A stretch of DNA of 64,000 bases from Agarivorans litoreus (GTDB lineage: Bacteria; Pseudomonadota; Gammaproteobacteria; Enterobacterales; Celerinatantimonadaceae), in NCBI RefSeq assembly GCF_019649015.1, contig NZ_BLPI01000001.1:577501-641500 (forward strand), given 5' to 3'. Every line of letters begins with the position of its first letter. Positions within the stretch are counted from its first letter, which is position 1. A program made the position numbers and the translations under genes. Shown one piece after another: positions 9,042-20,528 of the stretch. Below the pieces are notes generated by a model. The model was not told where the DNA came from. It was given only the letters and a program-made list of their open reading frames with translations, and made no database searches.

Positions 9042-10742
9042 ATGCGTTCTAGCAAATATCTTCTGGCAACTCAGAAAGAAACTCCAAGCGACGCAGAGAT
9101 TGTATCTCACCAGTTAATGCTGCGCGCGGGTATGGTGCGCAAACTCGCCTCAGGTCTATATACGTGGTTACCAAACGGCTTACGCGTTCTGCAAAAAGTA
9201 GAAAACATTGTTCGTGAAGAAATGAATAACGCTGGTGCAGTTGAAACCTTAATGCCTGTTGTTCAGCCTTTTGAGTTGTGGGAAGAAACCGGCCGCTCAG
9301 AAAAAATGGGAGCAGAGCTACTGCGCTTTACTGACCGCCACGAACGCCCTTTTGTATTAAGCCCTACTGCTGAAGAAGTCATCACTAGTTTGGTTCGTCA
9401 TGAGGTAAACTCTTACAAGCAATTACCGCTAAACCTATATCAAATCCAAACCAAGTTCCGCGATGAAGTTCGTCCACGCTTTGGCGTGATGCGTTCGCGC
9501 GAATTTACCATGATGGACTCGTACAGTTTTGATATCGATAAAGAAGGTTTAGAAAAAACCTACGCCCAAATGCATCAGGCATACTGTAAGGCCTTTGACC
9601 GCATGGGCCTAGACTACCGCCCAGTGCTAGCTGATACCGGTGCGATTGGCGGCTCTGCATCGCATGAATTCCATGTATTGGCAGAGAGCGGAGAAGATTT
9701 AATTGCTTTCTCTACTGAATCAGAATTTGCAGCGAATATTGAAAAAGCTGAAGCATTAGCACCTTCAGGCGAGCGCGCAGCACCTAGCCAAGATATGCAA
9801 GAAGTTGCCACACCGAATGCTAAAACCATTGCCGAGCTAGTTGAGCAGTTCAATATCAAAATTGAACAAACAGTGAAAACCTTAATAGTAAAAGCCAGTG
9901 AAGACTCTGAGCATTCACTTATCGCCTTAATTTTGCGTGGCGACCACGAGCTCAATGAAATTAAAGCAGAAAACTTAACTGAGATAGCTTCACCGCTTGA
10001 GTTTGCTAGTGAAGAAGAAATTCGCGCTGCAGTTGGCGCAGGCCCAGGCTCTTTAGGACCAGTTAATTTACCAATGCCAGTTATTGTAGACCGTGCTGCC
10101 GCGCACTGTAGTGACTTTGGCGCAGGCGCTAACATAGATGATAAACACTTCTTTGGCATTAACTGGGAGCGTGATGTAGAGCTGGGTCGTGTTGAAGATA
10201 TCCGCAATGTTGTTGAAGGCGACCCAAGCCCATGTGGCAAAGGTACTATTGCCTTAAAACGCGGTATCGAAGTTGGCCATATTTTCCAGCTTGGCACCAA
10301 CTACTCTGAAAAAATGAATTGCGGTGTGCTGGGTACTAACGGTAAAAATGTAACCCTAGAAATGGGATGTTACGGCATTGGTATCTCTCGTATCGTTGCA
10401 GCAGCCATTGAGCAAAACCACGACAAACACGGCATTATATGGCCGGATAATATTGCACCATTCAAGCTAGCCATTGTGCCGATGAACATGCATAAATCTC
10501 ATCGCGTTCAAGAAGTGGCTAACAAGCTTTACGAAGAAGCTAAGCAACGTGGTATAGATGTATTGTTTGACGATCGTAAAGAACGCCCAGGTGTTATGTT
10601 TGCCGACATCGAATTGATTGGCATTCCACACGTTGTCGTTATTGGTGACCGCAGCCTAGACAAAGGTGTGATTGAATACAAGAACCGACGCAGTGGAGAA
10701 AAAGTTGAAGTGGCTGTAGAGCAAATCTTCGACCAATTCTGA
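9042..10742 (+). CDS. proS: prolyl-tRNA synthetase
   Basis: Class II aminoacyl-tRNA synthetase that charges tRNA-Pro. The 566 residues match the bacterial type (E. coli 572): catalytic motifs near the N-terminus (motif 2 [19 protein letters not shown]), the inserted editing domain at about 225-405 that hydrolyses Ala-tRNA-Pro, motif 3 ([18 protein letters not shown]), and a C-terminal anticodon-binding domain. ATG with AAAGGA upstream. The 59-bp gap before it contains a plausible extended -10 (TGATACAAT, near 8999-9007), so it may have its own promoter. A strong terminator follows. Confidence 0.98.
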   Translation: MRSSKYLLATQKETPSDAEIVSHQLMLRAGMVRKLASGLYTWLPNGLRVLQKVENIVREEMNNAGAVETLMPVVQPFELWEETGRSEKMGAELLRFTDRHERPFVLSPTAEEVITSLVRHEVNSYKQLPLNLYQIQTKFRDEVRPRFGVMRSREFTMMDSYSFDIDKEGLEKTYAQMHQAYCKAFDRMGLDYRPVLADTGAIGGSASHEFHVLAESGEDLIAFSTESEFAANIEKAEALAPSGERAAPSQDMQEVATPNAKTIAELVEQFNIKIEQTVKTLIVKASEDSEHSLIALILRGDHELNEIKAENLTEIASPLEFASEEEIRAAVGAGPGSLGPVNLPMPVIVDRAAAHCSDFGAGANIDDKHFFGINWERDVELGRVEDIRNVVEGDPSPCGKGTIALKRGIEVGHIFQLGTNYSEKMNCGVLGTNGKNVTLEMGCYGIGISRIVAAAIEQNHDKHGIIWPDNIAPFKLAIVPMNMHKSHRVQEVANKLYEEAKQRGIDVLFDDRKERPGVMFADIELIGIPHVVVIGDRSLDKGVIEYKNRRSGEKVEVAVEQIFDQF

Positions 10743-10759
10743 AATCTGTAGATTGATTT

Positions 10760-10787
10760 AAAAGCCGGCCTTCGCCGGCTTTTTTTG
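10760..10787 (+). terminator. Rho-independent terminator of proS
   Basis: AAAAGCCGGC, loop CTTC, GCCGGCTTTTTTT: a GC-rich perfect stem followed by seven T, 20 bp after the proS stop codon. Confidence 0.92.
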
Positions 10788-10846
10788 TTTTTGGGAGTGT
10801 GATATCACCAGCAAGCAGTGGTAAAACGCTGTGCTAAGATATTATT

Positions 10847-11992
10847 ATGAATCAAAAGGCTAGCACTAAAAATAAACCCAGAGTCGCTCTCGTTCTTACC
10901 GGCGGCGGCGCACGAGCGGCCTACCAGGTTGGGGCACTAAAAGCGATTGCTGAGCAATACCCAAGAAACCATGCCAGCCCCTTTTCTATACTTTGTGGTA
11001 CTTCAGCGGGTGCCATAAATGTGACAGCATTAGGCGTATATGCGTCATGTTTTCGCTTGGGAGTAAAAAAACTCGAATATATTTGGCGAAACTTTAAGTG
11101 TAAGCAGGTATTTAGAACCGATGGGATAGCTATAGCCAAACAGCTCTCATCGATAGTATGCAAAAGCTTGCATGCTGATTACAGCCAGCAACAGGGTTTT
11201 TCTTTACTCAACAATCAACCTCTGCAAACCTTATTGAACAACTATCTAAACTACAAGCGAATCGACCAAAATATTGCCACAGGTTACCTACATGCTTTAT
11301 CGGTTACAGCTTCAAATTACCGTGACGGTCAATCGTTATCCTTTTTTCAAGCCAAACAACATCAACAAAACTGGCAACGTGCTAGGCGACAGGGGCAAAA
11401 AACCCAAATCCATACCAGTCACCTACTCGCATCAACGGCAATACCTCTGATTTTTCCGGCGGAGAAAGTAGGTCAAGATTACTATGGCGATGGTTCAATA
11501 CATCAACTTTGCCCTCTTAGCCCTGCAATACACTTAGGTGCAGATAAAATACTGGCGATTCATTTAGAGCAGCCTCGTAAATCCAACTGCGAGCTAGATT
11601 GCCCTCCGCCGAATAGCGCGACCATTGCAGGTCACCTTCTCGACTCAGTATTTTCCGATACGCTCAATTCAGATTTAGAACGCTTACAACGTATTAATCG
11701 AACCATTGAGTTATTAACACCTCAACAGCAAAAACAATTAGATTTACGCTCTATTCACTCTTTAAGTATCAAACCTAATATTGATTTTGAACAAATTGCA
11801 CATGATCACTTTACAATTTTACCTCTTTCCGTTCGACTAATGTTGGCGACCTTAGGCATTAAAAAAGACAAGCCTTCTGCTATCACCAGCTTTTTAATGT
11901 TCGAACAAAACTACACTAACTATCTGATAAGAGAGGGTTACCAAAACACCCTACAGCAAATTGACAAAATTTTGGCTTTTTTGGAAGATTAG
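10847..11992 (+). CDS. patatin-like phospholipase
   Basis: A 381-residue cytoplasmic-looking serine hydrolase of the patatin/RssA type. The oxyanion loop GGGARAAYQVGAL is at residues 19-31, the nucleophile S53 lies in CGTSAGAIN, and the catalytic aspartate D215 lies in YYGDGS, so the Ser-Asp dyad is complete. No signal peptide is seen. Lipid acyl hydrolase activity follows from the family; the physiological substrate is unknown. It lies alone between the proS terminator and a diguanylate cyclase gene. Confidence 0.9.
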   Translation: MNQKASTKNKPRVALVLTGGGARAAYQVGALKAIAEQYPRNHASPFSILCGTSAGAINVTALGVYASCFRLGVKKLEYIWRNFKCKQVFRTDGIAIAKQLSSIVCKSLHADYSQQQGFSLLNNQPLQTLLNNYLNYKRIDQNIATGYLHALSVTASNYRDGQSLSFFQAKQHQQNWQRARRQGQKTQIHTSHLLASTAIPLIFPAEKVGQDYYGDGSIHQLCPLSPAIHLGADKILAIHLEQPRKSNCELDCPPPNSATIAGHLLDSVFSDTLNSDLERLQRINRTIELLTPQQQKQLDLRSIHSLSIKPNIDFEQIAHDHFTILPLSVRLMLATLGIKKDKPSAITSFLMFEQNYTNYLIREGYQNTLQQIDKILAFLED

Positions 11993-12072
11993 CTGGCCTA
12001 CAAATTGCTTTACTCGTAACTAGCGGCGTTTTTTGACGCTAATCAGCAAGATAAAACAAGAGTAAAGTAAGT

Positions 12073-12954
12073 ATGGATTCTCTACAATTGGCTCAAAACA
12101 ACATTGTAAGCACAAGAAAAATATCACATTTTTCTAATGACGCTATGCTTAGTGCTGTTCAAAAACTTAGTATTCTTGAGTCTTTGCAAGAAAGCTTACA
12201 GCTAGAAGAGTTACTGCAAAACTTTGCCGCCTTGGCAACTAACTACGTTGAGTTTTCTGCAATGCGTTTAGTCAGTGATAAGCTGCAAACCGAAGTTAGC
12301 CTATTTGAGGGGCAACGTTATTACCGTAGTTTTAATCTAAATAACAAAAATCAACCTTTAGCGATTATCACTTTTACCCGCGATACGCCTTTTCAGCGTA
12401 ACGAAATTCATCAGCTTCGTCAGCTAACCCAATTGCTACAAACTCCCTTAAAACATGCTTTGCAAATTTCGCGTTTACAAGAGCGAGTTCGCAATGACTA
12501 TTTAACCGGCATTGGCAATCGCGCTCACTTCGATGAATCTTTGCATACTTCAATTGAACAGCAAACCCGTCAAAGCCAACAACAAGGCGGCTTAGTACTT
12601 ATGCTGTTAGACTTGAACAAATTTAAACAAGTAAATGATTCTCTCGGTCACCCTGTTGGCGACCAAGTATTGATTGGTTTTGCGAAAGTACTCAAGTCGG
12701 TGATTAGAAGCGGTGATCAAGCGTTTCGAGTAGGAGGTGATGAGTTTGCGATGTTGTTACGTCCGGCCACCGAACAGTCAGCCCAAAAGGTAATTAAACG
12801 CTTGCACAGCAAGCTTGAAGAGTCGCCACTGCTAGCTCAATACGACATTTCAGCCAGTGTTGGCGTTAGTGAATGGACACCTGGTAGTAACAGTGAAAGC
12901 CTTATTCAAAGCGCTGATGAGCAGCTATACGCTAACAAATTGGCAACCAGTTAA
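12073..12954 (+). CDS. diguanylate cyclase with N-terminal GAF-like domain
   Basis: A soluble 293-residue protein. Residues 25-130 look like a small GAF-type sensor, followed by a GGDEF domain. The active site GGDEF is intact (residues 221-225), DYLTGIGNR opens the domain, and the RSGD at 212-215, five residues before GGDEF, is the inhibitory I-site. It should make cyclic di-GMP and be subject to product inhibition. No membrane segment. Its last 23 bp overlap the 3' end of tilS on the other strand. Confidence 0.9.
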   Translation: MDSLQLAQNNIVSTRKISHFSNDAMLSAVQKLSILESLQESLQLEELLQNFAALATNYVEFSAMRLVSDKLQTEVSLFEGQRYYRSFNLNNKNQPLAIITFTRDTPFQRNEIHQLRQLTQLLQTPLKHALQISRLQERVRNDYLTGIGNRAHFDESLHTSIEQQTRQSQQQGGLVLMLLDLNKFKQVNDSLGHPVGDQVLIGFAKVLKSVIRSGDQAFRVGGDEFAMLLRPATEQSAQKVIKRLHSKLEESPLLAQYDISASVGVSEWTPGSNSESLIQSADEQLYANKLATS

Positions 12955-14254
12955 GCGTAATGCCCTTGTTATAAGGGCATTCGTACTCTTTTTGAATAAA
13001 ACAGTCACCAATAGCCACCAACACATCGTCATAAAATATAAAAGGAATTCGATTACGCTGCCATGGCGCCAATCCGCATTCTTGCAGTAGCTTTTTGATA
13101 CTTCTTCGCCCTGCTCGCCTTGCGGCGTCAAAATCGGTTTGCTCAATGTGAGTCCTAAATTTAACGCTTACTGTTGTTGTACTTGAAGGCGGCAGAAGAT
13201 TGCCGCCTTCTTGCCAAGCTATTTGAGTATTATTATCAAGCTTGAGTACCGGCATTGAGTTTAGGTCCCAAACTATCACTGTATTTGATTCTAATAACTC
13301 ATATTTTTTTAACAGGTACAAACGCGCTTGAAAACGCCGCAGCTCTCCTTCTGCTAGAACTACTGATACTTTGGCATCTTGCTGTGCTGCGGCTTGAATA
13401 AGAATTTGTTCCAGTTGCGCTTGGCTTGGATAAGCCCAGCCCATGCGCTTAAACCAATAACGCACAACATTTCGTTGCCGCTTTAAAGAAAGTTGCGATA
13501 ACCTATCGCAGCACAGTGTTTGTTCGAGAATTAATTGTTGATAATCCGCATCGGCTAACTCTTCCAATAAATCTACCGATTCTTGCAAAAACTGAACACT
13601 GCGTTGAGTAGACTCTAGCCATTGGGGCCATCTCGTGCTCAGCTCTGGCAACACCTTGTGCCGTAAAAAATTGCGGTCAAATTCTAAAGACTGATTGCTA
13701 GGATCTTCAATCCAAGCCAACTTTTTTTGCTGTGCATAAGCTTCTAGTTCTGCACGAGAAACCGGCAGTAAAGGCCTCAGTAGTTGACCGGAGGCAAAAT
13801 CTCTCACTGGCGGCATTGCAGCTAAACCCTGTAGGCCGCTTCCTCGCTTTAGTGCTAGCATAAAGGTCTCAAACTGGTCGTCAGCATGGTGTCCAGTTAG
13901 CAAACAGCTATGTGCATCCACATACTTAGCTAAAGCTTGATAACGCTTTTCTCTCGCCACCGCTTCTAAGCTAGAGCGTGCTTTTACTTCAACATCAACC
14001 AACTCCGCCACAAACGGCAAACCTAGCGCTTCCACTTGCTGCTGACAGCAACTTTGCCAACTGTTAGCTTGCTGTTGCAGACCATGGTTTACGTGAACCA
14101 CTAGCAACTCTATGTGCCGATGAGATTTGAGATACTCAGCTGTCAAATGAAGCAAAACGCTAGAATCTAAGCCGCCACTAAAGGCAATGACAAGGCGCTG
14201 AGGGGTTAAAGGCAAGAAGTCGAAAAACTGGTTAAAGCGAGCTTGAAGGGACAA
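12932..14254 (-). CDS. tilS: tRNA(Ile)-lysidine synthase
   Basis: TilS modifies C34 of the AUA-reading tRNA-Ile to lysidine, an essential reaction. The N-terminal ATP-pyrophosphatase loop is at residues 24-32 (AFSGGLDSS); the [12 protein letters not shown] motif and the C-terminal TilS substrate-binding domains follow. 440 residues, near E. coli's 432. The start is TTG at 14254 with AGAGG 5 nt upstream. It is the last gene of the large minus-strand cluster, separated from accA by a hairpin, and its 3' end overlaps the convergent diguanylate cyclase gene by 23 bp. Confidence 0.95.
   Translation of the reverse strand: MSLQARFNQFFDFLPLTPQRLVIAFSGGLDSSVLLHLTAEYLKSHRHIELLVVHVNHGLQQQANSWQSCCQQQVEALGLPFVAELVDVEVKARSSLEAVAREKRYQALAKYVDAHSCLLTGHHADDQFETFMLALKRGSGLQGLAAMPPVRDFASGQLLRPLLPVSRAELEAYAQQKKLAWIEDPSNQSLEFDRNFLRHKVLPELSTRWPQWLESTQRSVQFLQESVDLLEELADADYQQLILEQTLCCDRLSQLSLKRQRNVVRYWFKRMGWAYPSQAQLEQILIQAAAQQDAKVSVVLAEGELRRFQARLYLLKKYELLESNTVIVWDLNSMPVLKLDNNTQIAWQEGGNLLPPSSTTTVSVKFRTHIEQTDFDAARRAGRRSIKKLLQECGLAPWQRNRIPFIFYDDVLVAIGDCFIQKEYECPYNKGITLNWLPIC
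12959..12981 (+). terminator. terminator-like hairpin inside the 3' end of tilS
   Basis: AATGCCCTT, loop GTTAT, AAGGGCATT, followed after a few bases by a short T run (CTCTTTTT). It lies 5 bp after the stop of the plus-strand diguanylate cyclase and inside the coding sequence of tilS on the other strand. It may end the cyclase transcript; the T run starts about 7 nt after the stem, so it may be weak. Confidence 0.45.
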
Positions 14255-14265
14255 AATAACCTCTT

Positions 14266-14296
14266 ATTGGGGCATTGGTAAAACCAATGCCCCAAT
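14266..14296 (-). terminator. hairpin between accA and tilS
   Basis: A perfect 12-bp stem (TTGGGGCATTGG / CCAATGCCCCAA) with a five-base loop, 5 bp after the accA stop. On the minus strand it is followed by TAAGAGGTTATTTTG, which lacks a good T run and contains the tilS ribosome binding site. It is more likely an attenuator or mRNA-stabilising hairpin than a full terminator. Confidence 0.5.
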
Positions 14297-14300
14297 TAAC

Positions 14301-15257
14301 TTAGCAATATCCGTAGGACATTAAACGCTGATAGCGTTGCTCCAACAAGGTGTCAGTGTCTAATGCTGATAGGCTTTCTAAATCGCTCAATAGCTTAGTT
14401 TTTAGATTAAGCGCCATTGCTGCAACATCGCGGTGTGCGCCACCTAATGGCTCTGGAACAATGTCATTAATTAAATCTAATTCTTTAAGGCGCTCTGAAG
14501 TAATGCCCATAGCGTCTGCTGCAACAGGGGCTTTGTCGGCACTCTTCCACAAGATAGAGGCACAACCTTCTGGAGAAATCACCGAGTAAGTACTGTATTG
14601 AAGCATGTTAACGCGGTCGCCTACACCTATTGCTAAAGCCCCGCCAGAGCCGCCTTCACCGATAACGGTACAAATAGTTGGTACCTTTAAGCCAGCCATA
14701 ACCAACAGGTTTTTAGCAATGGCCTCACTTTGTCCACGCTCTTCTGCGCCTACGCCTGGGTATGCACCAGGAGTATCGATAAAGGTAATGATCGGCATAT
14801 TAAAACGCTCAGCCATTTCCATCAAACGAAGCGCTTTACGGTAGCCTTCTGGTTTTGGCATACCAAAGTTGCGACGGATCTTTTCTTTAGTTTCACGACC
14901 TTTTTGCTGGCCAATTACCATCACTGGTTTGCCATCTAGGCGTGCCATACCGCCAACAATTGCTTCATCATTAGCATAAGCTCTATCACCAGCCAATTCA
15001 TCAAAGTCGGTGAAAATGTGCTCAATATAATCCAACACATAAGGGCGATTAGGATGACGCGCTAGCTGCGCAACTTGCCAAGCACCTAAGTCTGAGAATA
15101 TTTTTTGGGTTAAATCGTTTTGCTTTTGTTGCAAACGAGAGATTTCTTCCTGTAAATCTACATCTACGCCAGATTCTTCATTTACAATGCACAACTCTTC
15201 AATTTGCGCTTGCAGCTCAGCAATCGGCTGCTCAAACTCTAGAAAATTCGGATTCAT
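14301..15257 (-). CDS. accA: acetyl-CoA carboxylase carboxyltransferase subunit alpha
   Basis: AccA with AccD transfers carboxyl from carboxybiotin to acetyl-CoA to form malonyl-CoA, the first committed step of fatty acid synthesis. The 318 residues match E. coli (319) and the crotonase-like core is well conserved ([32 protein letters not shown]). It follows dnaE by 12 bp, the same order as in E. coli. ATG start. Confidence 0.98.
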   Translation of the reverse strand: MNPNFLEFEQPIAELQAQIEELCIVNEESGVDVDLQEEISRLQQKQNDLTQKIFSDLGAWQVAQLARHPNRPYVLDYIEHIFTDFDELAGDRAYANDEAIVGGMARLDGKPVMVIGQQKGRETKEKIRRNFGMPKPEGYRKALRLMEMAERFNMPIITFIDTPGAYPGVGAEERGQSEAIAKNLLVMAGLKVPTICTVIGEGGSGGALAIGVGDRVNMLQYSTYSVISPEGCASILWKSADKAPVAADAMGITSERLKELDLINDIVPEPLGGAHRDVAAMALNLKTKLLSDLESLSALDTDTLLEQRYQRLMSYGYC

Positions 15258-15269
15258 ATAATCTTTTTC

Positions 15270-18200
15270 TTAATTAAATTCTAGGGTGACTTGCTGTTGT
15301 CCCAGCAGTTGGGTCAACGCCTCTATTAAATCTTCACTCGGCGTAATTCGCCAATCGGTGCCTAAGCTTAACATGCCACTGGCATTATCGCCCTCATAAC
15401 TTATTGCTATTGGGCAGGTTCCTGCTCGATAAGGCTCTAATACTTCGTAAAATCTTTGCCAAAATAGCTCGTCTAGCTGGTCTCGACACATTCGTAAACG
15501 CAATTTTTTCATCCAACGTTCACGCGCCATCGATAAATCCATGACTTCACGAGCAGTCATTTTAATGCCTCCGGAGAAATCATCAACGCTGACCTCTCCT
15601 TGAATCACTAACATGCGATCTTTTTCTAATAATTCTTGGTAGGTATCGAAGGCTTCACTAAAGAACATCACATCCAAACGAGCACTGCGATCATCTAACT
15701 GAATAATGCCCATTTTGGAGCCACGCTTAGTGAGCATCACCCGAGTTGATAGCACTAACCCCGCAACTGTCGAGGTCGTACCTCGAGCTGTAGGGCGAAT
15801 ATCAACTAAGCGGCCAGTGGTATAGTGGCGAAACTCTTTTAGATAGCGGTTAACCGGATGCCCGGTTAGATATAATCCAAGGGTTTCTTTTTCCCCTTCT
15901 AACCAAACTTTTTCGGTCCATACTGGCTCATCAACAAACTCTGGCCGTTCATCATCCTCCTCAGCAATAATGCCGAATAAGTCTTCTTGACCGCGCGCAG
16001 ACGCTTTAGCATGCTGTGATGCAGCTTGCATCGCTGTTGGTAAGGTTGCCATCATCGCTGCGCGATGTGGGCCGAGCTTATCCATAGCACCTGCCATAAT
16101 CAGCTTTTCAATCACGCGCTTATTGATTTTCTTAAGATCTAAGCGACAACAAAAATCAAAGAGATCGATAAATGAGCCGGTTTTTCTTGCTTCCAATATC
16201 GCTTCAATGGGGCCTTCACCCACGCCTTTAATTGCCCCTATACCATAAACAATTTCTTCGTCGGCATTCACCGAGAACTTGAATAATCCGGTGTTTACAT
16301 CAGGCGGGACCAGCTTAAGCCCCATGTTGTTGCACTCATCTACTAAGGTAACAATTTTATCGGTGTTATCCATATCGGCCGACATCACCGCAGCCATAAA
16401 GTACGCAGGGTAATGGGCCTTCATCCACAAGGTTTGATAAGAAACTAAGGCGTAAGCGGCTGAGTGGGACTTGTTAAAACCGTAGCCTGCGAACTTTTCT
16501 ACCAAGTCAAAGATCTTCATCGACAGTTCGCCATCAACCCCATTCTTAATAGAGCCTTCTTCAAACACTGCTCGCTGCTTGGCCATTTCTTCAGGTTTTT
16601 TCTTACCCATCGCGCGACGTAACATGTCTGCGCCACCGAGGGTGTAACCAGCTAGAACCTGAGCGATCTGCATTACCTGTTCTTGGTAAAGAATAATGCC
16701 GTAAGTAGGCTCTAGAATAGGTTTTAAACTGTCGTGTTGCCAAGTTTCATCCGGGTAGGAAATAGCTTCTCGACCGTGTTTACGTTCAATAAAGTTATCA
16801 ACCATACCTGATTGCAATGGACCAGGTCGGAACAAGGCCACCAGTGCGATCATATCTTCAAAACAGTCGGGCTTAAGACGCTTTATCAAATCCTTCATAC
16901 CACGAGATTCCAACTGGAATACCGCGGTTGTTTTGCAATCTTGCAGTAGCCTAAACGATTTGGGGTCTGTGGTAGAAATCGCCGCAATATCGATCGGCTG
17001 CTCACCCTTGGCTTCTAACACTGGGTTAAGCATATCCAAGGCCCATTGAATGATGGTAAGTGTACGCAAGCCTAAGAAGTCAAACTTCACCAAACCGGCA
17101 TATTCAACATCATTCTTATCAAATTGGGTAACTGGGTTTTTACCTTCAGCGTCGCAATATAAGGGCGCAAAGTCGGTAATAGTGGTGGGCGAAATTACAA
17201 CACCACCGGCGTGTTTACCCGCGTTACGGGTTACCCCTTCGAGGATACGAGCCATATCGATTAGCTCGCGAACTTCTTGGTCTGCGTTATACAGCTCTGG
17301 TAAACGTGGCTCAGCCTCGAAGGCTTTTTCTAAGGTCATGCCTGGATCTGGTGGAATCAACTTGGAGATCCGGTCAACAAAACCAAAGGGATGGCCAAGC
17401 ACACGGCCCACGTCGCGCACTACTGCTTTGGCAGCCATAGTTCCAAAGGTGATAATTTGCGATACCGCATCTCGGCCATATAACTCGGCTACGTGATCGA
17501 TCACCTCATCACGGCGATCCATACAAAAATCGACATCAAAGTCGGGCATAGATACCCGCTCGGGGTTCAAGAATCGCTCAAACAGCAAGTCAAACTCAAG
17601 TGGATCTAAATCGGTAATTTTTTGCGCGTAAGCGACGAGTGAACCTGCGCCAGAGCCCCTACCCGGACCCACGGGAATATTATTATCTTTACTCCACTGA
17701 ATGAATTCCATCACGATAAGGAAGTAACCAGGGAAGCCCATTTGATTAATTACATCAAGCTCAATTTGCAGCCGCTCATCATATTCGGGACGACGTTTTG
17801 CCCGTTCTTCAGGATCGGGAAACAAAAACGCTAAGCGTTCTTCTAAGCCATCCCAAGAAACTTTGCAGAAATACTCCTCAATGGGTAACCCGCCTGTCGG
17901 GAAGTCTGGCAAAAAGTATTCACCTAAGCGCACCGTTACATTACAACGTTTAGCAATTTCTACCGAGTTTTGCAGCGCCTCAGGTATATCAGCAAACAAC
18001 TCCTGCATTTCTTGCTCGCTGCGAAGATATTGTTGCGCACTATATTTTTTAGGCCGCCGACTATCATCAATAGCAAAGCCATCATGAATAGCAACCCGCA
18101 CTTCATGAGGCTGAAACTGATCTTCTTCTAAAAATACAACTTCATTTGTTGCCACCACAGGCAAGGCTTTTTCGCCAGCTAACGCAACCGCCATATGTAA

Positions 18201-18755
18201 GTAATTTTCTTCATCGGGGCGGCCGGTGCGAATCAACTCTAAAAAGTAATGATCAGGGAAGTATTGTTGATAAAATGCAAGACTTCGCTCAACGATATCG
18301 TGGTTACCTTTAAGTAAGGCTTTGCCCACATCACCTTGGCGACCACCAGACAGAACAATCACTCCTTCAGCATGCTCACTCAGCCATTGCTTATCAATAA
18401 CTGGCTTACCCTGCAGCTGCCCTCGCAAATATGCCCTTGAGATGAGCATCGTAATATTCTGATAGCCTTGATTATTAGTGGCTAACAAGGTTAGCCGGAA
18501 TTGGTCATCACCCAATTCTTCTGACTGAACAAAAAAATCACAACCTACGATGGGTTTAATCCCTTGGTTGTGAGCCTCGCCGTAAAACTTAACTAAGCCA
18601 CAAAGGTTAGTTTGATCGGTTAATGCAATTGCAGGCATATTTAACTCGGCCGCTTTTGCAACAATCGGTTTTACTTTTTTTAAGCCATCAACCATCGAAA
18701 AGTCTGAGTGGACCCTAAGATGAATGAAGGATGGAGTTGCTGCAGGCTCTGACAA
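15270..18755 (-). CDS. dnaE: DNA polymerase III subunit alpha
   Basis: The replicative polymerase catalytic subunit. Its 1161 residues align end to end with E. coli DnaE (1160): N-terminal PHP domain ([14 protein letters not shown]), the polymerase core with catalytic aspartates in [25 protein letters not shown], the finger region ([16 protein letters not shown]), the OB fold and the C-terminal tau-binding region ending in VTLEFN. The start codon is TTG at 18755 with an AGGAGG-like site inside the end of rnhB. There are 2 bp between the rnhB stop and this start, so translation is probably coupled. Confidence 0.98.
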   Translation of the reverse strand: MSEPAATPSFIHLRVHSDFSMVDGLKKVKPIVAKAAELNMPAIALTDQTNLCGLVKFYGEAHNQGIKPIVGCDFFVQSEELGDDQFRLTLLATNNQGYQNITMLISRAYLRGQLQGKPVIDKQWLSEHAEGVIVLSGGRQGDVGKALLKGNHDIVERSLAFYQQYFPDHYFLELIRTGRPDEENYLHMAVALAGEKALPVVATNEVVFLEEDQFQPHEVRVAIHDGFAIDDSRRPKKYSAQQYLRSEQEMQELFADIPEALQNSVEIAKRCNVTVRLGEYFLPDFPTGGLPIEEYFCKVSWDGLEERLAFLFPDPEERAKRRPEYDERLQIELDVINQMGFPGYFLIVMEFIQWSKDNNIPVGPGRGSGAGSLVAYAQKITDLDPLEFDLLFERFLNPERVSMPDFDVDFCMDRRDEVIDHVAELYGRDAVSQIITFGTMAAKAVVRDVGRVLGHPFGFVDRISKLIPPDPGMTLEKAFEAEPRLPELYNADQEVRELIDMARILEGVTRNAGKHAGGVVISPTTITDFAPLYCDAEGKNPVTQFDKNDVEYAGLVKFDFLGLRTLTIIQWALDMLNPVLEAKGEQPIDIAAISTTDPKSFRLLQDCKTTAVFQLESRGMKDLIKRLKPDCFEDMIALVALFRPGPLQSGMVDNFIERKHGREAISYPDETWQHDSLKPILEPTYGIILYQEQVMQIAQVLAGYTLGGADMLRRAMGKKKPEEMAKQRAVFEEGSIKNGVDGELSMKIFDLVEKFAGYGFNKSHSAAYALVSYQTLWMKAHYPAYFMAAVMSADMDNTDKIVTLVDECNNMGLKLVPPDVNTGLFKFSVNADEEIVYGIGAIKGVGEGPIEAILEARKTGSFIDLFDFCCRLDLKKINKRVIEKLIMAGAMDKLGPHRAAMMATLPTAMQAASQHAKASARGQEDLFGIIAEEDDERPEFVDEPVWTEKVWLEGEKETLGLYLTGHPVNRYLKEFRHYTTGRLVDIRPTARGTTSTVAGLVLSTRVMLTKRGSKMGIIQLDDRSARLDVMFFSEAFDTYQELLEKDRMLVIQGEVSVDDFSGGIKMTAREVMDLSMARERWMKKLRLRMCRDQLDELFWQRFYEVLEPYRAGTCPIAISYEGDNASGMLSLGTDWRITPSEDLIEALTQLLGQQQVTLEFN

Positions 18756-18757
18756 AA

Positions 18758-19354
18758 CTACCGCCCTCCTAGTACCCGCTGTACGGGTTTAAAACTGCGG
18801 CGATGCTCGGCAATCGCACCATGCTTCTCGAGCATTTCTAAATGCAAGGCTGTTGGATAACCCTTGTGTTTAGCAAACTGATAATCTGGATAACGAGCAT
18901 CTAACTCTACCATTTCTTGGTCTCGAGCCACTTTAGCGATGATAGACGCCGCGCTAATTTCGGCCACCAAACCATCACCCTTAACAACAGCCAAACATGG
19001 GATATTTAACTTAGGTTCACGGTTGCCATCTATCAAAGCAAACTCTGGAGTAACGCTCAAAGCCGCAACGGCTCTAGACATCGCCAGCATGGTTGCATGC
19101 AAAATATTCAACTCATCTATTTCTTGGGGAGTTGCGCGGCCGATAGCCCAAGCTATTGCATGTTGCTTGATCTCTTCGGCTAGCGCCAAACGTTTTTTCT
19201 CGGTGAGCTTTTTGGAATCGTTTAGTCCAGCAATTGGCAGCTTAGGGTCAAGGATAACCGCGGCGGTTACCACATCCCCCACCAAAGGGCCACGCCCTAC
19301 TTCATCTACGCCAGCAAAAACAGAATAACCAGAAGGATAAACAAAGGGCGTCAT
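18758..19354 (-). CDS. rnhB: ribonuclease HII
   Basis: Cleaves the RNA strand of RNA-DNA hybrids and single ribonucleotides in DNA. 198 residues, the same as E. coli. The catalytic acidic residues are in [13 protein letters not shown] and later in [23 protein letters not shown] is the conserved metal and substrate region. It sits between lpxB and dnaE as in enterobacteria. ATG start with GGAG upstream. Confidence 0.97.
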   Translation of the reverse strand: MTPFVYPSGYSVFAGVDEVGRGPLVGDVVTAAVILDPKLPIAGLNDSKKLTEKKRLALAEEIKQHAIAWAIGRATPQEIDELNILHATMLAMSRAVAALSVTPEFALIDGNREPKLNIPCLAVVKGDGLVAEISAASIIAKVARDQEMVELDARYPDYQFAKHKGYPTALHLEMLEKHGAIAEHRRSFKPVQRVLGGR

Positions 19355-19385
19355 TACAACTCCAAAGAAAAGGTATTAGGAATAA

Positions 19386-20528
19386 CTAACTATTTATGAC
19401 TTCAATAACCGCTTTAGCTGCTTTATAGTCAGCGTCGCAGCGAATTTTTTGGTGAAGCTCTGTAAAAGTATCAATCAGTTCACTGTTATCGTTTTGCAGC
19501 AACTTGCTTAATTCTTCGACAATATTATCGCTGGTGCACTCATCTTGCACAAATTCTTGCACAATCATTTTATCGGCAAGCAAGTTGGGTAAAGCAGCGA
19601 ATTTTGCGTTTACGATCATTTTAGCTATTCGATAAGTCAAAGGCTTGAAACGATAGCCAACGACCATTGGGCGTTTTACTAACATAGCTTCCAACGTTGC
19701 CGTGCCAGAAGCTAATAAAATAGCGTCTGCAGCAGTCATTACGGTACGAGCTTGACCGTCGACAATTTTGATATCTAACTCTGGCCCATACTCATTGACT
19801 AAAGCTTCAAATTGCTCTCGTCGCCGTTGATTAACCAAAGGGGCAACCAACTGTATACCAGGAAACTGTTGAACCAGTTTTTTAGCCGATTCTAAGAACA
19901 CAGGTGTAAGCAAATCTACTTCGGCATTTCGACTACCAGGCAGAATTGCCAACACCTTTTTGGTGCTATCTAAGCCAAGCTGTTCAATAGCTGGGAGCTG
20001 CGGACTATGCATAGCAACTTGGTCCGCAAGGGTATGGCCAACAAACTCACAAGGCACTTCGAAGCGATCATAAAAAGCTTTTTCAAATGGCAAGAAAACG
20101 AGAATTTTATTGCAAGCTTCTTTAATCTTAAAAACGCGTTTTTGCTTCCACGCCCATACTGACGGGCTCACATAATGGACGGTTTTTATACCTTTTGTGT
20201 GTAACTTGTGTTCTACGCCTAAGTTGAAGTCTGGAGCGTCAACACCAATATAAATATCAGGAGGCGATTGTATGTAATGCTGAAGCAACTGCTTACGAAC
20301 TTTAAGAATCCGTGGTAACCGGCCTAAAACTTCGACTAAGCCCATTACCGATAACTCTTCCATATCAAACAAGGCCTCACAACCTTGTTTTTGCATTAGC
20401 GGGCCAGCAATACCAGAAAAGCGTGCGCTGGGGTATTGTTGCTTAAGTGCAGCAATTAACCCTGCACCTAAAATATCGCCGGAGACTTCCCCGGCGACAA
20501 TGGCTATATGCAAATCAGCTTGCGCCAT
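19386..20528 (-). CDS. lpxB: lipid-A-disaccharide synthase
   Basis: A peripheral membrane glycosyltransferase (GT19) that joins UDP-2,3-diacylglucosamine and lipid X to form the lipid A disaccharide. 380 residues (E. coli 382), with the GEVSGDILGAGL N-terminal motif, YVSPSVWAWKQKR, LPGSRNAEV and ASGTATLEAML donor-site motifs. Its ATG overlaps the lpxA stop (TAATG), indicating translational coupling. Confidence 0.98.
   Translation of the reverse strand: MAQADLHIAIVAGEVSGDILGAGLIAALKQQYPSARFSGIAGPLMQKQGCEALFDMEELSVMGLVEVLGRLPRILKVRKQLLQHYIQSPPDIYIGVDAPDFNLGVEHKLHTKGIKTVHYVSPSVWAWKQKRVFKIKEACNKILVFLPFEKAFYDRFEVPCEFVGHTLADQVAMHSPQLPAIEQLGLDSTKKVLAILPGSRNAEVDLLTPVFLESAKKLVQQFPGIQLVAPLVNQRRREQFEALVNEYGPELDIKIVDGQARTVMTAADAILLASGTATLEAMLVKRPMVVGYRFKPLTYRIAKMIVNAKFAALPNLLADKMIVQEFVQDECTSDNIVEELSKLLQNDNSELIDTFTELHQKIRCDADYKAAKAVIEVINS

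Noticed and set aside
9614-10300. 228-codon open frame on the minus strand within proS
   Set aside because: It is antisense to the well-conserved proS frame, has no ribosome binding site, and the composition is what the reverse of a conserved gene gives.
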